From positions 1 through 32,080 of the forward strand of contig DASXEH010000051.1 in the NCBI GenBank assembly GCA_036490215.1: a DNA stretch of 32,080 nucleotides, in the 5' to 3' direction. Source of the DNA: JASHSH01 sp036490215 (lineage in GTDB: Bacteria; Pseudomonadota; Alphaproteobacteria; Rhodospirillales; Magnetospirillaceae). Position numbers and translations under genes: made by a program. Each line of letters starts with the position of its first letter. Within the stretch, counting starts at the first letter, position 1. A model generated the notes under the pieces. It ran no database searches, was not told the origin of the DNA, and was given only the letters and a program-made list of their open reading frames with translations. Shown here one piece after another: positions 17,669 to 24,694 of this stretch.

Positions 17669-18796
17669 TTATCCCTTGTGGTAGCGATGCGGCGCGAAAG
17701 GCAGCGACACCACGCTCGCGGCCCGGCGCGCGCCGCGCACCATCAATCCCAGCGCCGTGCCATCCTTGGCGAGATCGGCGCGCACATAGCCCATCGCGAT
17801 CGGCCCATCGACCGAGGGACCGAAACCGCCGCTGGTCACCTCGCCCACCGGCGCATCGCCATCGCCGACAATCGGCGTGTGTCCGCGGGCCGGCGCGCGA
17901 TCTTGCGGCTTGAGGCCAACGCGCAGCCGCGGCGCCCCTTCGGTCAGTTGCTTCTTGATCACCGCATCGCCCGGAAAGCCGCCCTGCTCACGTCGGCGCT
18001 TGCTCATCGTCCAGACCAACGCGGCCTCGACCGGCGTCGTCGTCATGTCGAGATCGGAACCGTAGAGACAAAGCCCAGCTTCGAGACGCAGCGAGTCGCG
18101 CGCGCCAAGGCCGATCGGAGCCACTTCCGGCTCGGCCAACAATGTGCGCGCCAGCGCCTCGGCTTGGGCGGCGGGCGCTGAAATCTCGAATCCGTCCTCG
18201 CCCGTGTAACCGGAGCGCGTGACGAAACAGTCGAAGCCGGCGACGGTCACGTTCTGCCAAGACATGAATTTCAACGTCGCCGCGCCCGGCAAGTGGCGCT
18301 CCATCACCGTCACGGCCTGCGGCCCTTGCAGCGCCATCAGCGCCCGGTCTTCCAAATAGTCGAGGGTGATACCCTTGGGCAGCGCCGCACGCATATGAGC
18401 GATATCAGCGGTTTTGCAGGCGGCGTTCACCACCAAAAATAAATGGTCACCGGCGTTGGTGACCATCAGATCGTCGAGGATACCGCCGGCATCATTGGTG
18501 AACAGCGTGTAGCGCGTGCGGCCCGGCGCCAGTGCAGCGATATCGCCCGGCACCAGCTTCTCCAGCGCCTCGGCCAATCCCGCGCCGTGCAGCGTCACTT
18601 GGCCCATATGCGAAACGTCGAACAGGCCGGCGGCGGCACGCGTGTGCTTGTGCTCGGTCAGTACGCCGGCGGGATACTGGACCGGCATGTCGTAGCCGGC
18701 GAAGGGCACCATCTTGGCGCCAAGCTCAACATGAAGCGCATGAAGCGGCGTGCGAAGAAGGGCTGCGGTATCGGACGAATGCGGGTCTTGGCTCAA
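17669..18796 (-). CDS. gcvT: Aminomethyltransferase (glycine cleavage T protein)
   Basis: It transfers the one-carbon unit from GcvH-bound aminomethyl to tetrahydrofolate, releasing ammonia. FDVSHMGQVTLHG and FTNDAGGILDDLMVTN are visible; Asp102 matches the catalytic Asp101 of E. coli GcvT. The C-terminal barrel domain includes APARGHTPIV and GEVTSGGFGPSVDGPIAMGYV. The length is 375 residues. The start is a TTG at 18796 with a strong Shine-Dalgarno (GGAGG, 5 bases upstream), 45 bases after the riboswitch. It is the first gene of gcvT-gcvH-gcvPA-gcvPB and is expected to be induced by glycine through that riboswitch. Confidence 0.96.
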   Translation of the reverse strand: MSQDPHSSDTAALLRTPLHALHVELGAKMVPFAGYDMPVQYPAGVLTEHKHTRAAAGLFDVSHMGQVTLHGAGLAEALEKLVPGDIAALAPGRTRYTLFTNDAGGILDDLMVTNAGDHLFLVVNAACKTADIAHMRAALPKGITLDYLEDRALMALQGPQAVTVMERHLPGAATLKFMSWQNVTVAGFDCFVTRSGYTGEDGFEISAPAAQAEALARTLLAEPEVAPIGLGARDSLRLEAGLCLYGSDLDMTTTPVEAALVWTMSKRRREQGGFPGDAVIKKQLTEGAPRLRVGLKPQDRAPARGHTPIVGDGDAPVGEVTSGGFGPSVDGPIAMGYVRADLAKDGTALGLMVRGARRAASVVSLPFAPHRYHKG

Positions 18797-18842
18797 CGGG
18801 ACCTCCGGACGGCATAGCGCCCTTCCTTGCGAAAGGACGTCT

Positions 18843-18949
18843 GCCCCCCTCTGTCCATTGACCTGAAAGATTCACCCGCGTCGCGGATTTTCTTCTTCGG
18901 TGAGGCCGGCCATTCGTTATTGGCCAGTACCTGCTTTCCAGAGAGCCAT
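18843..18949 (-). ncRNA. Glycine riboswitch, aptamer 2
   Basis: On the minus strand this reads from GGCTCTCTGGAAAGCAGG through CACCGAAGAAGAAAATCC to GAATCTTTCAGGTCAATGGAC and AGAGG, the sequence pattern of the second glycine aptamer. CTCT and AGAG at the two ends form part of P1. It directly follows aptamer 1 with almost no linker and precedes gcvT by about 46 bases. The tail towards gcvT contains a small TCCTT/AAGGA hairpin and then the Shine-Dalgarno, so control may act on translation; the expression platform is inferred. Confidence 0.9.
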
Positions 18950-19046
18950 CCCCCCGCGGTCCGTTTGCCTGAGAGTTTCCTGGGGCGGTTGCTCCTTCGG
19001 CGCTGCCGCTCTTGTTGCCAAGGCGGCCAGACTCTCCCGCGGGGAT
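18950..19046 (-). ncRNA. Glycine riboswitch, aptamer 1
   Basis: On the minus strand the conserved core is seen directly: GGAGAGTCTGGCC, CCGAAGGAGCAA (18989-19000) and GGAAACTCTCAGGCAAACGG (around 18961-18980). P1 is a perfect 8-bp helix between 18952-18959 and 19037-19044 (CCCCGCGG/CCGCGGGG). With the adjacent second aptamer it forms the tandem glycine riboswitch typical upstream of gcvT, which usually turns on glycine cleavage when glycine is plentiful. Confidence 0.95.
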
Positions 19047-19064
19047 CGTCTGCCTATGGGCGGC

Positions 19065-19092
19065 AGTGTAGCCAGAAGCGCGGCGGGGTCAA
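19065..19092 (-). promoter_or_regulatory. Promoter of the gcv operon
   Basis: On the minus strand, TTGACC (19092-19087) and TACACT (19070-19065) are 16 bases apart, directing transcription to start near 19058, just ahead of aptamer 1. The promoter lies only 14 bases beyond the alkA stop codon, so the riboswitch leader has essentially no spare sequence. Confidence 0.6.
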
Positions 19093-19105
19093 CGGGCGAA
19101 TCCGG

Positions 19106-20554
19106 TCAGCCCGATGCCCACAGATGCTGCGCAGCATAGGCGCGCCAGGGCCGCCACAGATTCGCGCGATCGAGCAGTTCGGGCGCGGTCGGCCGCCGGC
19201 CGCTGCGATCGGCCAGTGCCCGCATCAAGCCGATATCCGAGGCCGGGAACGCATCGGGCTCGCGCAATTGGCGCAGTGCGATGTATTGCGCCGTCCATTC
19301 GCCGATGCCGCGAATCGCCCGCAGCTTTTCGATTGCCTCTTCAAGCGTGCCGCTGGCATCGAACAGATGCGGATCGGCAACCGTGGCGGCGGCGACAGCA
19401 GACAAAGTCACCGCCCGACTGCGCGGCATGCCTAGCGTGGTGAGATCGGCCTTGGCCAACGCACTGGGCAGCGGGAAGACATGGGTCAGCGCGCCATCGG
19501 CATGCTTCAGCGGCTTGCCATAGGCGGCAACCAGCTTGCCGGCCAAACGGATCGCGGCGGTCACAGTGATCTGTTGCCCCAGCACCGCGCGGATGGCGAG
19601 TTCGAACCCGTCCCACGCACCCGGCACGCGCAACCCTGGCCGCGCCTTAACCAGCGGCGCCAATGCCGGATCGCGGGCGAGATGCGCACCAATCGCCAAT
19701 GGATCAGCCGCCAGGTCGAAGACGCGCCGCAGACGGGCGATGATCACCGGCAGGCTCGCGAGCTTGGGAAAGCGCACCGTCGCGCGCAATGCGTCGTGTG
19801 GCGTGGGCTGAACCGTCACCATTCCCTGGGCACCATCGATATTGATGCTGCGCCGATAGGTTTCGCCGACGACCTCCTCGACACCTGGGATGGCGCGGCG
19901 CGTCAGGAAGTCGAACATCGCCGGCCAGTCATAAGGCGGGTGGTAGCGCAGCAGCAAATCAATCGCGCCTTCTGGGCCGGCTGAGATTTCCGGCCGATGA
20001 GCGCGGCGGAGCGCGCTCGGCGGCCGCGCAAACAATGCCTGAAAGGTCTCGTTGAAACGGCGCACGCTGCCGAAGCCCGAGGCAAAGGCGACCTCGATCA
20101 TCGGCAGTTGCGTCTCATGGATCAGCTGCTTGGCGAGCAACACGCGGCGCGTCTGCGCTACGGCAATGGGCGAAGCACCAAGATGCTGACGGAACAGACG
20201 GCGCAATTGCCGCTCGCCCACACCAAGACGGGCAGCCAACGCATCGACATCGCCTTCGTCGAGCGCGCCGAGTTCGATCAAAGCCAACGCGCGCGACACC
20301 GTATTCGACGTGCCGCGCCAGGCGCCGAGATCGGGTGCGGCCTCGGGCCGGCAACGCAAGCACGGACGGAACCCAGCCTCCTGGGCCGCAGCGGCCGTTG
20401 GGAAGAAGATCACATTCTTCGACAACGGAATCCGCGCCGGACAGATCGGCCGGCAATAGATGCCCGTGGTCTTCACGCCGGTGAAGAAGCGGCCGTCGAA
20501 TCGCGCGTCGCGGTGGGTGACGGCGCGGTAGCAGGCGTCATGATCGAGATCCAT
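19106..20554 (-). CDS. alkA: Ada N-terminal / AraC-HTH / AlkA fusion: regulator and 3-methyladenine DNA glycosylase
   Basis: This 482-residue protein joins methyl-sensing and base-excision repair. Residues 1-75 are the Ada zinc/methylphosphotriester domain with C34, C38, C65 and C68 (YCRPIC and CLRCRP); C34 corresponds to the methyl-accepting Cys38 of E. coli Ada. Residues about 85-185 are an AraC-type HTH (LGVGERQLRRLFRQHLGASP and ASGFGSVRRFNETF). Residues about 195-482 are AlkA, with the helix-hairpin-helix LRAIRGIGEWTAQYIALRQL and catalytic Asp440 in PASDIGL. Such Ada-AlkA fusions are known, for example in mycobacteria. The O6-methylguanine activity of full Ada is absent but supplied by the divergent ogt. 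It probably senses methylated DNA backbone and activates this pair of genes. Confidence 0.95.
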   Translation of the reverse strand: MDLDHDACYRAVTHRDARFDGRFFTGVKTTGIYCRPICPARIPLSKNVIFFPTAAAAQEAGFRPCLRCRPEAAPDLGAWRGTSNTVSRALALIELGALDEGDVDALAARLGVGERQLRRLFRQHLGASPIAVAQTRRVLLAKQLIHETQLPMIEVAFASGFGSVRRFNETFQALFARPPSALRRAHRPEISAGPEGAIDLLLRYHPPYDWPAMFDFLTRRAIPGVEEVVGETYRRSINIDGAQGMVTVQPTPHDALRATVRFPKLASLPVIIARLRRVFDLAADPLAIGAHLARDPALAPLVKARPGLRVPGAWDGFELAIRAVLGQQITVTAAIRLAGKLVAAYGKPLKHADGALTHVFPLPSALAKADLTTLGMPRSRAVTLSAVAAATVADPHLFDASGTLEEAIEKLRAIRGIGEWTAQYIALRQLREPDAFPASDIGLMRALADRSGRRPTAPELLDRANLWRPWRAYAAQHLWASG

Positions 20555-20590
20555 GCGGAGATGATGATCCTCGCGCGCCGAAACCGTCTA

Positions 20591-20639
20591 GCGGTTTTCG
20601 GACATCGTCATTTTAACCATAACTAGGTCCGAAAACCGC
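20591..20639. promoter_or_regulatory. Perfect 13-bp inverted repeat in the alkA-ogt divergent region
   Basis: GCGGTTTTCGGAC (20591-20603) and GTCCGAAAACCGC (20627-20639) are exact reverse complements separated by 23 bases of A/T-rich sequence. A third, partial copy CCGAAACCG (20578-20586) lies beside the left arm. The element sits between the two divergent start codons and covers the likely promoter region of both genes, so an operator is the natural reading. Which protein binds is not known; the Ada-type HTH of the alkA product is the local candidate. Confidence 0.65.
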
Positions 20640-20692
20640 CAGATCAGGACAGGCGAGTCGCGGCATAGTTGAGGCTCGAAAGGGAGCCGTCC

Positions 20693-21223
20693 ATGACATC
20701 GATCGCATTCAGCCTGGAACGCTTCAACACGCCGACCGGCATCATGCTGCTGGCGACCGACGCCCAAGGGTGCTTACGTTCGCTCGATTGGGAAGACTAC
20801 GCACATCGCATGCAGAAATTGCTCACGCGGCACTATGGCGACGCGCTGAAACTGCACGAGACCGATAAAGTCTCGCCGGCTAGGCGCGCTCTTCTCGCTT
20901 ATTTCGACGGCAACCTGCGCGCGATCGATGCGCTTGAGACCGCGACCAATGGCACCAATTTTCAGTGCCGGGTCTGGGAGGCACTGCGCCGCATTCCGGT
21001 GGCCTATACAACGACCTATCGCGCCCTGGCCGAACGGATAGGGCACCCGGCCGCGACCCGGGCCGTGGGCATGGCCAACGGCGCCAACCCGATATCCATC
21101 GTCGTTCCCTGCCATCGCGTGATCGGCTCGGATTCCTCGCTGACTGGCTATGGCGGCGGGCTCGAACGCAAGCGATGGCTGCTCGCCCACGAAGGCGCGA
21201 TGCCCGAAGTCGCCTCAAAATAG
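20693..21223 (+). CDS. ogt: Methylated-DNA--protein-cysteine methyltransferase
   Basis: This suicide repair protein moves the methyl group from O6-methylguanine (or O4-methylthymine) to its own cysteine. The active-site motif IVVPCHRVIG and the upstream helix-turn-helix region (FQCRVWEALRRIPVAYTTTY, then AERIG) are clear, as is the final GYGGGLERKRWLL. The ATG at 20693 follows AAGGGAG by 7 bases, giving 176 residues, normal for Ogt. It is divergent from the Ada-AlkA gene, so methyl-base removal, glycosylase repair and sensing are encoded together and probably co-induced by alkylation. Confidence 0.95.
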   Translation: MTSIAFSLERFNTPTGIMLLATDAQGCLRSLDWEDYAHRMQKLLTRHYGDALKLHETDKVSPARRALLAYFDGNLRAIDALETATNGTNFQCRVWEALRRIPVAYTTTYRALAERIGHPAATRAVGMANGANPISIVVPCHRVIGSDSSLTGYGGGLERKRWLLAHEGAMPEVASK

Positions 21224-21390
21224 CCCTATAGTGATGACGGAATGGCCCTCAATTGGTCATCCTTAATAGCTGGCCTAGCCCCTGGGGCAAAATTGTGTCC
21301 GCACATGTTTCGCAAAGAAATCCTCGGAAAAAGCCCTCTCACGCTCCTGACCCAGTCATAATGAAGGCTGATGTCCGGGAGGAGCGGCAT

Positions 21391-23385
21391 TTGGCTACCC
21401 AGGCACGCCCAAAACGGCAGGGTAACGAGGGCAAACCCCTCATGAGGGAATTGGGTTCGACCGATATTTCGGCGCTCGGTGATACGCGCTATCGGCTTCT
21501 GGTCGAATCGGTCACCGATTACGCCATCTACATGCTCGACGCCGCTGGTTATGTGACCAGCTGGAACACCGGCGCGCAGCGCATCAAGGGCTACACTGCC
21601 GCAGAGATTCTCGGGCAGCATTTCTCGCGCTTCTACGCGCAGACCGACCGCGATATCGGTTTGCCGCAGCGCGCACTCGATACCGCCGGCAGCGAAGGCC
21701 GTTTCGAGGGCGAAGGGTGGCGCCTGCGCAAAGACGGCACACGGTTTTGGGCCCATGTCATCATCGACCCGGTGCGGACTCCGAACGGCGATCTGATCGG
21801 TTTCGCCAAGATCACGCGCGACCTGACCGAACGCAGAAAGGCAGAAGAAAAGCTCAAGCACAGCCAGGAACAATTCCGGCTGCTCGTGCGCAGCGTCACC
21901 GACTACGCGATCTATATGCTCGATCCAGATGGGCGCATCACCAACTGGAACTTGGGTGCGGAGCGCATCAAAGGCTACCGCCCTGACGAGATCATCGGCC
22001 AGCATTTCTCCAAGTTCTATACCGAGGTCGATCGGGTCGCCGGCGTGCCGCGGCAGGCGCTGGAAACGGCGCGGCTGGAAGGGCGCTTTTCAAGCGAAGG
22101 CTGGCGGGTCCGCAAGGATGGGTCGCGGTTCTGGGCCAGCGTCGTCATCGACCCCATTCTCGATGATGATGGTGTTCTGATCGGCTTTGCCAAGATCACG
22201 CGCGATCTGACCGAATGGACCGAGACGCGGCGCGCTCTGGATCAAGCGCGCGAGGCGCTGTTCCAATCGCAGAAGATCGAAGCCGTTGGCCAGTTGACTG
22301 GTGGCATCGCGCATGACTTCAACAACCTGCTGATGGCCGTGATCACTAGTCTCGAGCTGATGCGCAAACGTCTGCCCGACGATCCGAAGCTGACCAGCCT
22401 CTACGACAATGCCTTGCAGGGCGCGCAGCGTGGCGCGTCGCTGACGCAACGCATGCTGGCTTTTGCCCGGCGGCAGGACCTGAATTTGACGGCAGTCGAT
22501 CTGCCGAATCTGGTTCGCGGCATGAGCAATCTGCTGCAGCGGTCTCTCGGCCCGACGATCATCATCGAGACCAAATTCCCGACCAATCTGCCGACAATCA
22601 GCGCCGACGCCAACCAGCTCGAACTCGCGTTGCTCAATCTCGCGGTCAACGCGCGCGACGCGATGCCCAATGGCGGAACCATCGTGATCGCGGCGCATGA
22701 AGAAAGAGTGCTCCCCGATCATACGACGCAGCTATCCTCGGGCAACTATGTCTGCTTCTCCGTTACCGACGCCGGCGAAGGCATGGACGAGATAACGTTA
22801 TCGCATGCGATGGAGCCCTTCTTTACGACGAAAGGTATCGGCAAGGGTACCGGTCTCGGCCTATCGATGGTCCATGGCCTGATGGAGCAATTCGGCGGTC
22901 GCCTGCTGCTCGATAGCAAGAAAGGCAAAGGCACGCGTGCAGAGCTTTGGTTGCCCGTCGGCATATCGGCCACACCCGCGGCGCCCGCACCGACACCGGT
23001 CGACCACGAAGAGCAGACCGGGCCGTTGACGGTTCTCGTCGTCGACGATGATCCGCTTGTCCTGCACAGTACTGCCTACATGCTGGAAGATTTGGGACAC
23101 ACGCCGATCGAAGCGGAGTCGGGCGCCCAGGCGCTTGACATGTTGCGGCAAAATAGGACCATCGACCTGGTGCTCACGGATCAGGCGATGCCGCGCATGA
23201 CGGGCAGTCAGTTCGCCGAACACGTGCGCGCCGAATGGCCACAGCTGCCGATCATTCTGGCGAGTGGCTATTCCGAGCTGCCACCGGGTCTTGCGATGGA
23301 ACTGCTACGCCTCGCCAAGCCATTCCGGCACGACGATCTGGCGCGCGCCATCACCGAGGCGACTAATCCGCTGTCGCTAGCTTAG
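21391..23385 (+). CDS. Hybrid histidine kinase with two PAS domains and a C-terminal receiver
   Basis: This is a soluble sensor kinase with no membrane segment. From a TTG start at 21391 (strong GGGAGGAG 6 bases upstream; ATG at 21361 and 21442 are alternatives) it has 664 residues. PAS1 (about 33-150) and PAS2 (about 162-278) are about 67% identical to each other by hand alignment, including TDYAIYMLD, RIKGY and GFAKITRDLTE. HisKA follows with phospho-accepting His308 in GGIAHDFNNLL. The ATPase has NLAVNARDAMPNGG, DAGEGM and GKGTGLGLSMV. The receiver has the acidic VVDDD, phospho-acceptor Asp597 in LVLTDQAMP and Lys643 in LAKPF. The ligand or cofactor of the PAS domains is unknown. No response-regulator gene is adjacent, so the output partner is elsewhere. 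Confidence 0.93.
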   Translation: MATQARPKRQGNEGKPLMRELGSTDISALGDTRYRLLVESVTDYAIYMLDAAGYVTSWNTGAQRIKGYTAAEILGQHFSRFYAQTDRDIGLPQRALDTAGSEGRFEGEGWRLRKDGTRFWAHVIIDPVRTPNGDLIGFAKITRDLTERRKAEEKLKHSQEQFRLLVRSVTDYAIYMLDPDGRITNWNLGAERIKGYRPDEIIGQHFSKFYTEVDRVAGVPRQALETARLEGRFSSEGWRVRKDGSRFWASVVIDPILDDDGVLIGFAKITRDLTEWTETRRALDQAREALFQSQKIEAVGQLTGGIAHDFNNLLMAVITSLELMRKRLPDDPKLTSLYDNALQGAQRGASLTQRMLAFARRQDLNLTAVDLPNLVRGMSNLLQRSLGPTIIIETKFPTNLPTISADANQLELALLNLAVNARDAMPNGGTIVIAAHEERVLPDHTTQLSSGNYVCFSVTDAGEGMDEITLSHAMEPFFTTKGIGKGTGLGLSMVHGLMEQFGGRLLLDSKKGKGTRAELWLPVGISATPAAPAPTPVDHEEQTGPLTVLVVDDDPLVLHSTAYMLEDLGHTPIEAESGAQALDMLRQNRTIDLVLTDQAMPRMTGSQFAEHVRAEWPQLPIILASGYSELPPGLAMELLRLAKPFRHDDLARAITEATNPLSLA

Positions 23386-23432
23386 ACGCATTATGTCGCA
23401 GCAAGATGTTCGGAAAATGCAAAGCAGTGCCG

Positions 23433-23726
23433 TTAGCGCTGATCGCGGTCCGTATAGGTGATGTTCTTGCTGACGATCGCGCCAATGATAATCAGGAACG
23501 CAATCAGTCGAATGACATAGATCACCACACCATCCGCAACATGTCCGAATACGCTGTGGGCTAGTTGCCCGAGCGTCAGCAGCGCGAAAGCAAGCGCGAA
23601 GGCAAAGAATAGCTGATCGCCTGTCCGACGCCAGAAGCTGACAAAGAAGCCTGCCGCGACAAGATAACCCATCGCGATTGCGCCCGACATGAAGTCACTG
23701 GGATACCATGCGTATTCCATGGCCAC
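23433..23726 (-). CDS. Small membrane protein, DUF5985-like (second copy)
   Basis: This 97-residue protein has about three hydrophobic helices: MSGAIAMGYLVAAGFFVSFW, FFAFALAFALLTLGQLAHSVF and VVIYVIRLIAFLIIIGAIV. The positively charged WRRTGDQ loop after the first helix is characteristic of proteins I recall as DUF5985. The preferred start is a GTG at 23726, with AAAGG 7 bases upstream and immediately adjacent to the TGA of the preceding gene; ATG at 23720 is the alternative. It is the last gene of a three-gene minus-strand unit and converges with the kinase gene 47 bases away. Its function is not known. Confidence 0.82.
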   Translation of the reverse strand: MAMEYAWYPSDFMSGAIAMGYLVAAGFFVSFWRRTGDQLFFAFALAFALLTLGQLAHSVFGHVADGVVIYVIRLIAFLIIIGAIVSKNITYTDRDQR

Positions 23727-24005
23727 TCAACTACCTTTCCCGACGAATCCGTAAAGTAGCAAACTAAGACCTATCAGTGCGAAAGCGTCGCGCACCGGCC
23801 GTAGATCGATGGATGTCGGGAAAACCACGAGATCCAAAAACAGAAAAAGGTTGTTGAGCGCGAACGCTACGAAAGCCAACGTGCTCCACAGCACCAAGCG
23901 TGAGCCAGTGCGAGCATAACTTCGCCGGAGCAGCAGCATCACCATCGTGCTCGTGATAAAGCACAACAGATAGACAATCGTACCGAACAGGGGAGGCCCG
24001 CTCAT
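23727..24005 (-). CDS. Small membrane protein, DUF5985-like (first copy)
   Basis: This 92-residue protein has three predicted helices (IVYLLCFITSTMVMLLL, LWSTLAFVAFALNNLFLFLDLVV, FALIGLSLLLYGFV) and a basic RRSYARTGSRL loop. It is the same size and layout as the next gene, suggesting a heteromeric pair or an old duplication. Its ATG overlaps the TGA of the winged-helix gene by four bases (ATGA), and its own TGA touches the start of the next gene, so the three are translated as a block. Its function is unknown. Confidence 0.82.
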   Translation of the reverse strand: MSGPPLFGTIVYLLCFITSTMVMLLLRRSYARTGSRLVLWSTLAFVAFALNNLFLFLDLVVFPTSIDLRPVRDAFALIGLSLLLYGFVGKGS

Positions 24006-24421
24006 TCTTTTTTGTCCAAGCGGAAGGCATTAGCGAACGACTGCAGTTCCTGATCCAAAGCCGTCTGTATGGCGCGCGCGACAGCCACCGGATAAGTTGC
24101 ATAGCTCGTTGCCAAGCGGTTCACGATTTCGGCCAATTCTTTCGTGTGCGGGTGATAGAAGAATTCTCCATTCGCCTCTTCTACCAAGCCAGCTTTGGCA
24201 AACCTTACAAAGACACCGTTGCAAATCGTCGAGCTGCCACGCAGTTCGTGGGCCATGGTGTCCACGGTCCAGCCTCGCATGGAATCGCGATGCAGAACCA
24301 ATAGTTGTTCCAGCGCCCAGAATGATCCGATGGCGCCGCGCAGGAAGCGGAGAACGTCGTTATCGAGCACCGGCAGCAGCTCGTCCCTTCTTTTCGAGAA
24401 TTTACTCGCGCGCCGGGACAT
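24002..24421 (-). CDS. Winged-helix-like protein of unknown function
   Basis: This 139-residue cytoplasmic protein opens with a basic stretch (MSRRASKFSKRRDE). Residues 30-100 look like a winged helix: a first helix SFWALEQLLVLHRD, a helix WTVDTMAHELRGSS, a recognition-type helix NGVFVRFAKAGLVEE, and a wing GEFFYHP. A C-terminal helix (LATSYATYPVAVARAIQTAL) could dimerise. It may be a regulator or adaptor for the two small membrane proteins translated directly after it (ATGA overlap). No close named family is recognised. The DNA here and upstream is less GC-rich than the rest of the window. Confidence 0.78.
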   Translation of the reverse strand: MSRRASKFSKRRDELLPVLDNDVLRFLRGAIGSFWALEQLLVLHRDSMRGWTVDTMAHELRGSSTICNGVFVRFAKAGLVEEANGEFFYHPHTKELAEIVNRLATSYATYPVAVARAIQTALDQELQSFANAFRLDKKE

Positions 24422-24583
24422 CGATATGTCGTGCCAGTCGCCTCATATCACACGACTATCGATCCTTCTCTCGTCGCCAGGATGCCCCCTCGCCCAAACC
24501 TCCATGACACAAAAAAAACCCGTACCCAAGCGATAACCACGCAAGGTGGGGGTTGTCGTCGCTTTTGCATGCATAGATATTCA

Positions 24584-24612
24584 AACGATAGCGCCGATAC
24601 GATGTTATCGTT
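24584..24612. promoter_or_regulatory. Inverted repeat upstream of hpd
   Basis: AACGATA (24584-24590) and TATCGTT (24606-24612) are perfect 7-bp arms with a 15-base spacer, in an A/T-rich divergent region 82 bases before the hpd start. It could be a binding site for the regulator of aromatic amino acid breakdown. No regulator gene is adjacent, so this is a structural observation only. Confidence 0.4.
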
Positions 24613-24694
24613 GCTGTGCCGCATAGGTACTTATCCAAGGATTGCCATCATCTCGATCCTATAGTGGACTATGCGCCCGTCTGCGGAGCACGCC

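Noticed and set aside
19106..20554. A complete Ada protein
   Set aside because: It has the Ada N-terminal and HTH parts but no PCHRVIG methyltransferase domain; the C-terminal half is AlkA. The methyltransferase is the separate ogt gene.
21253..21390. Longer N-terminus for the hybrid kinase from TTG at 21253
   Set aside because: That start has no Shine-Dalgarno and adds residues with no domain character, while the TTG at 21391 has GGGAGGAG at ideal spacing.
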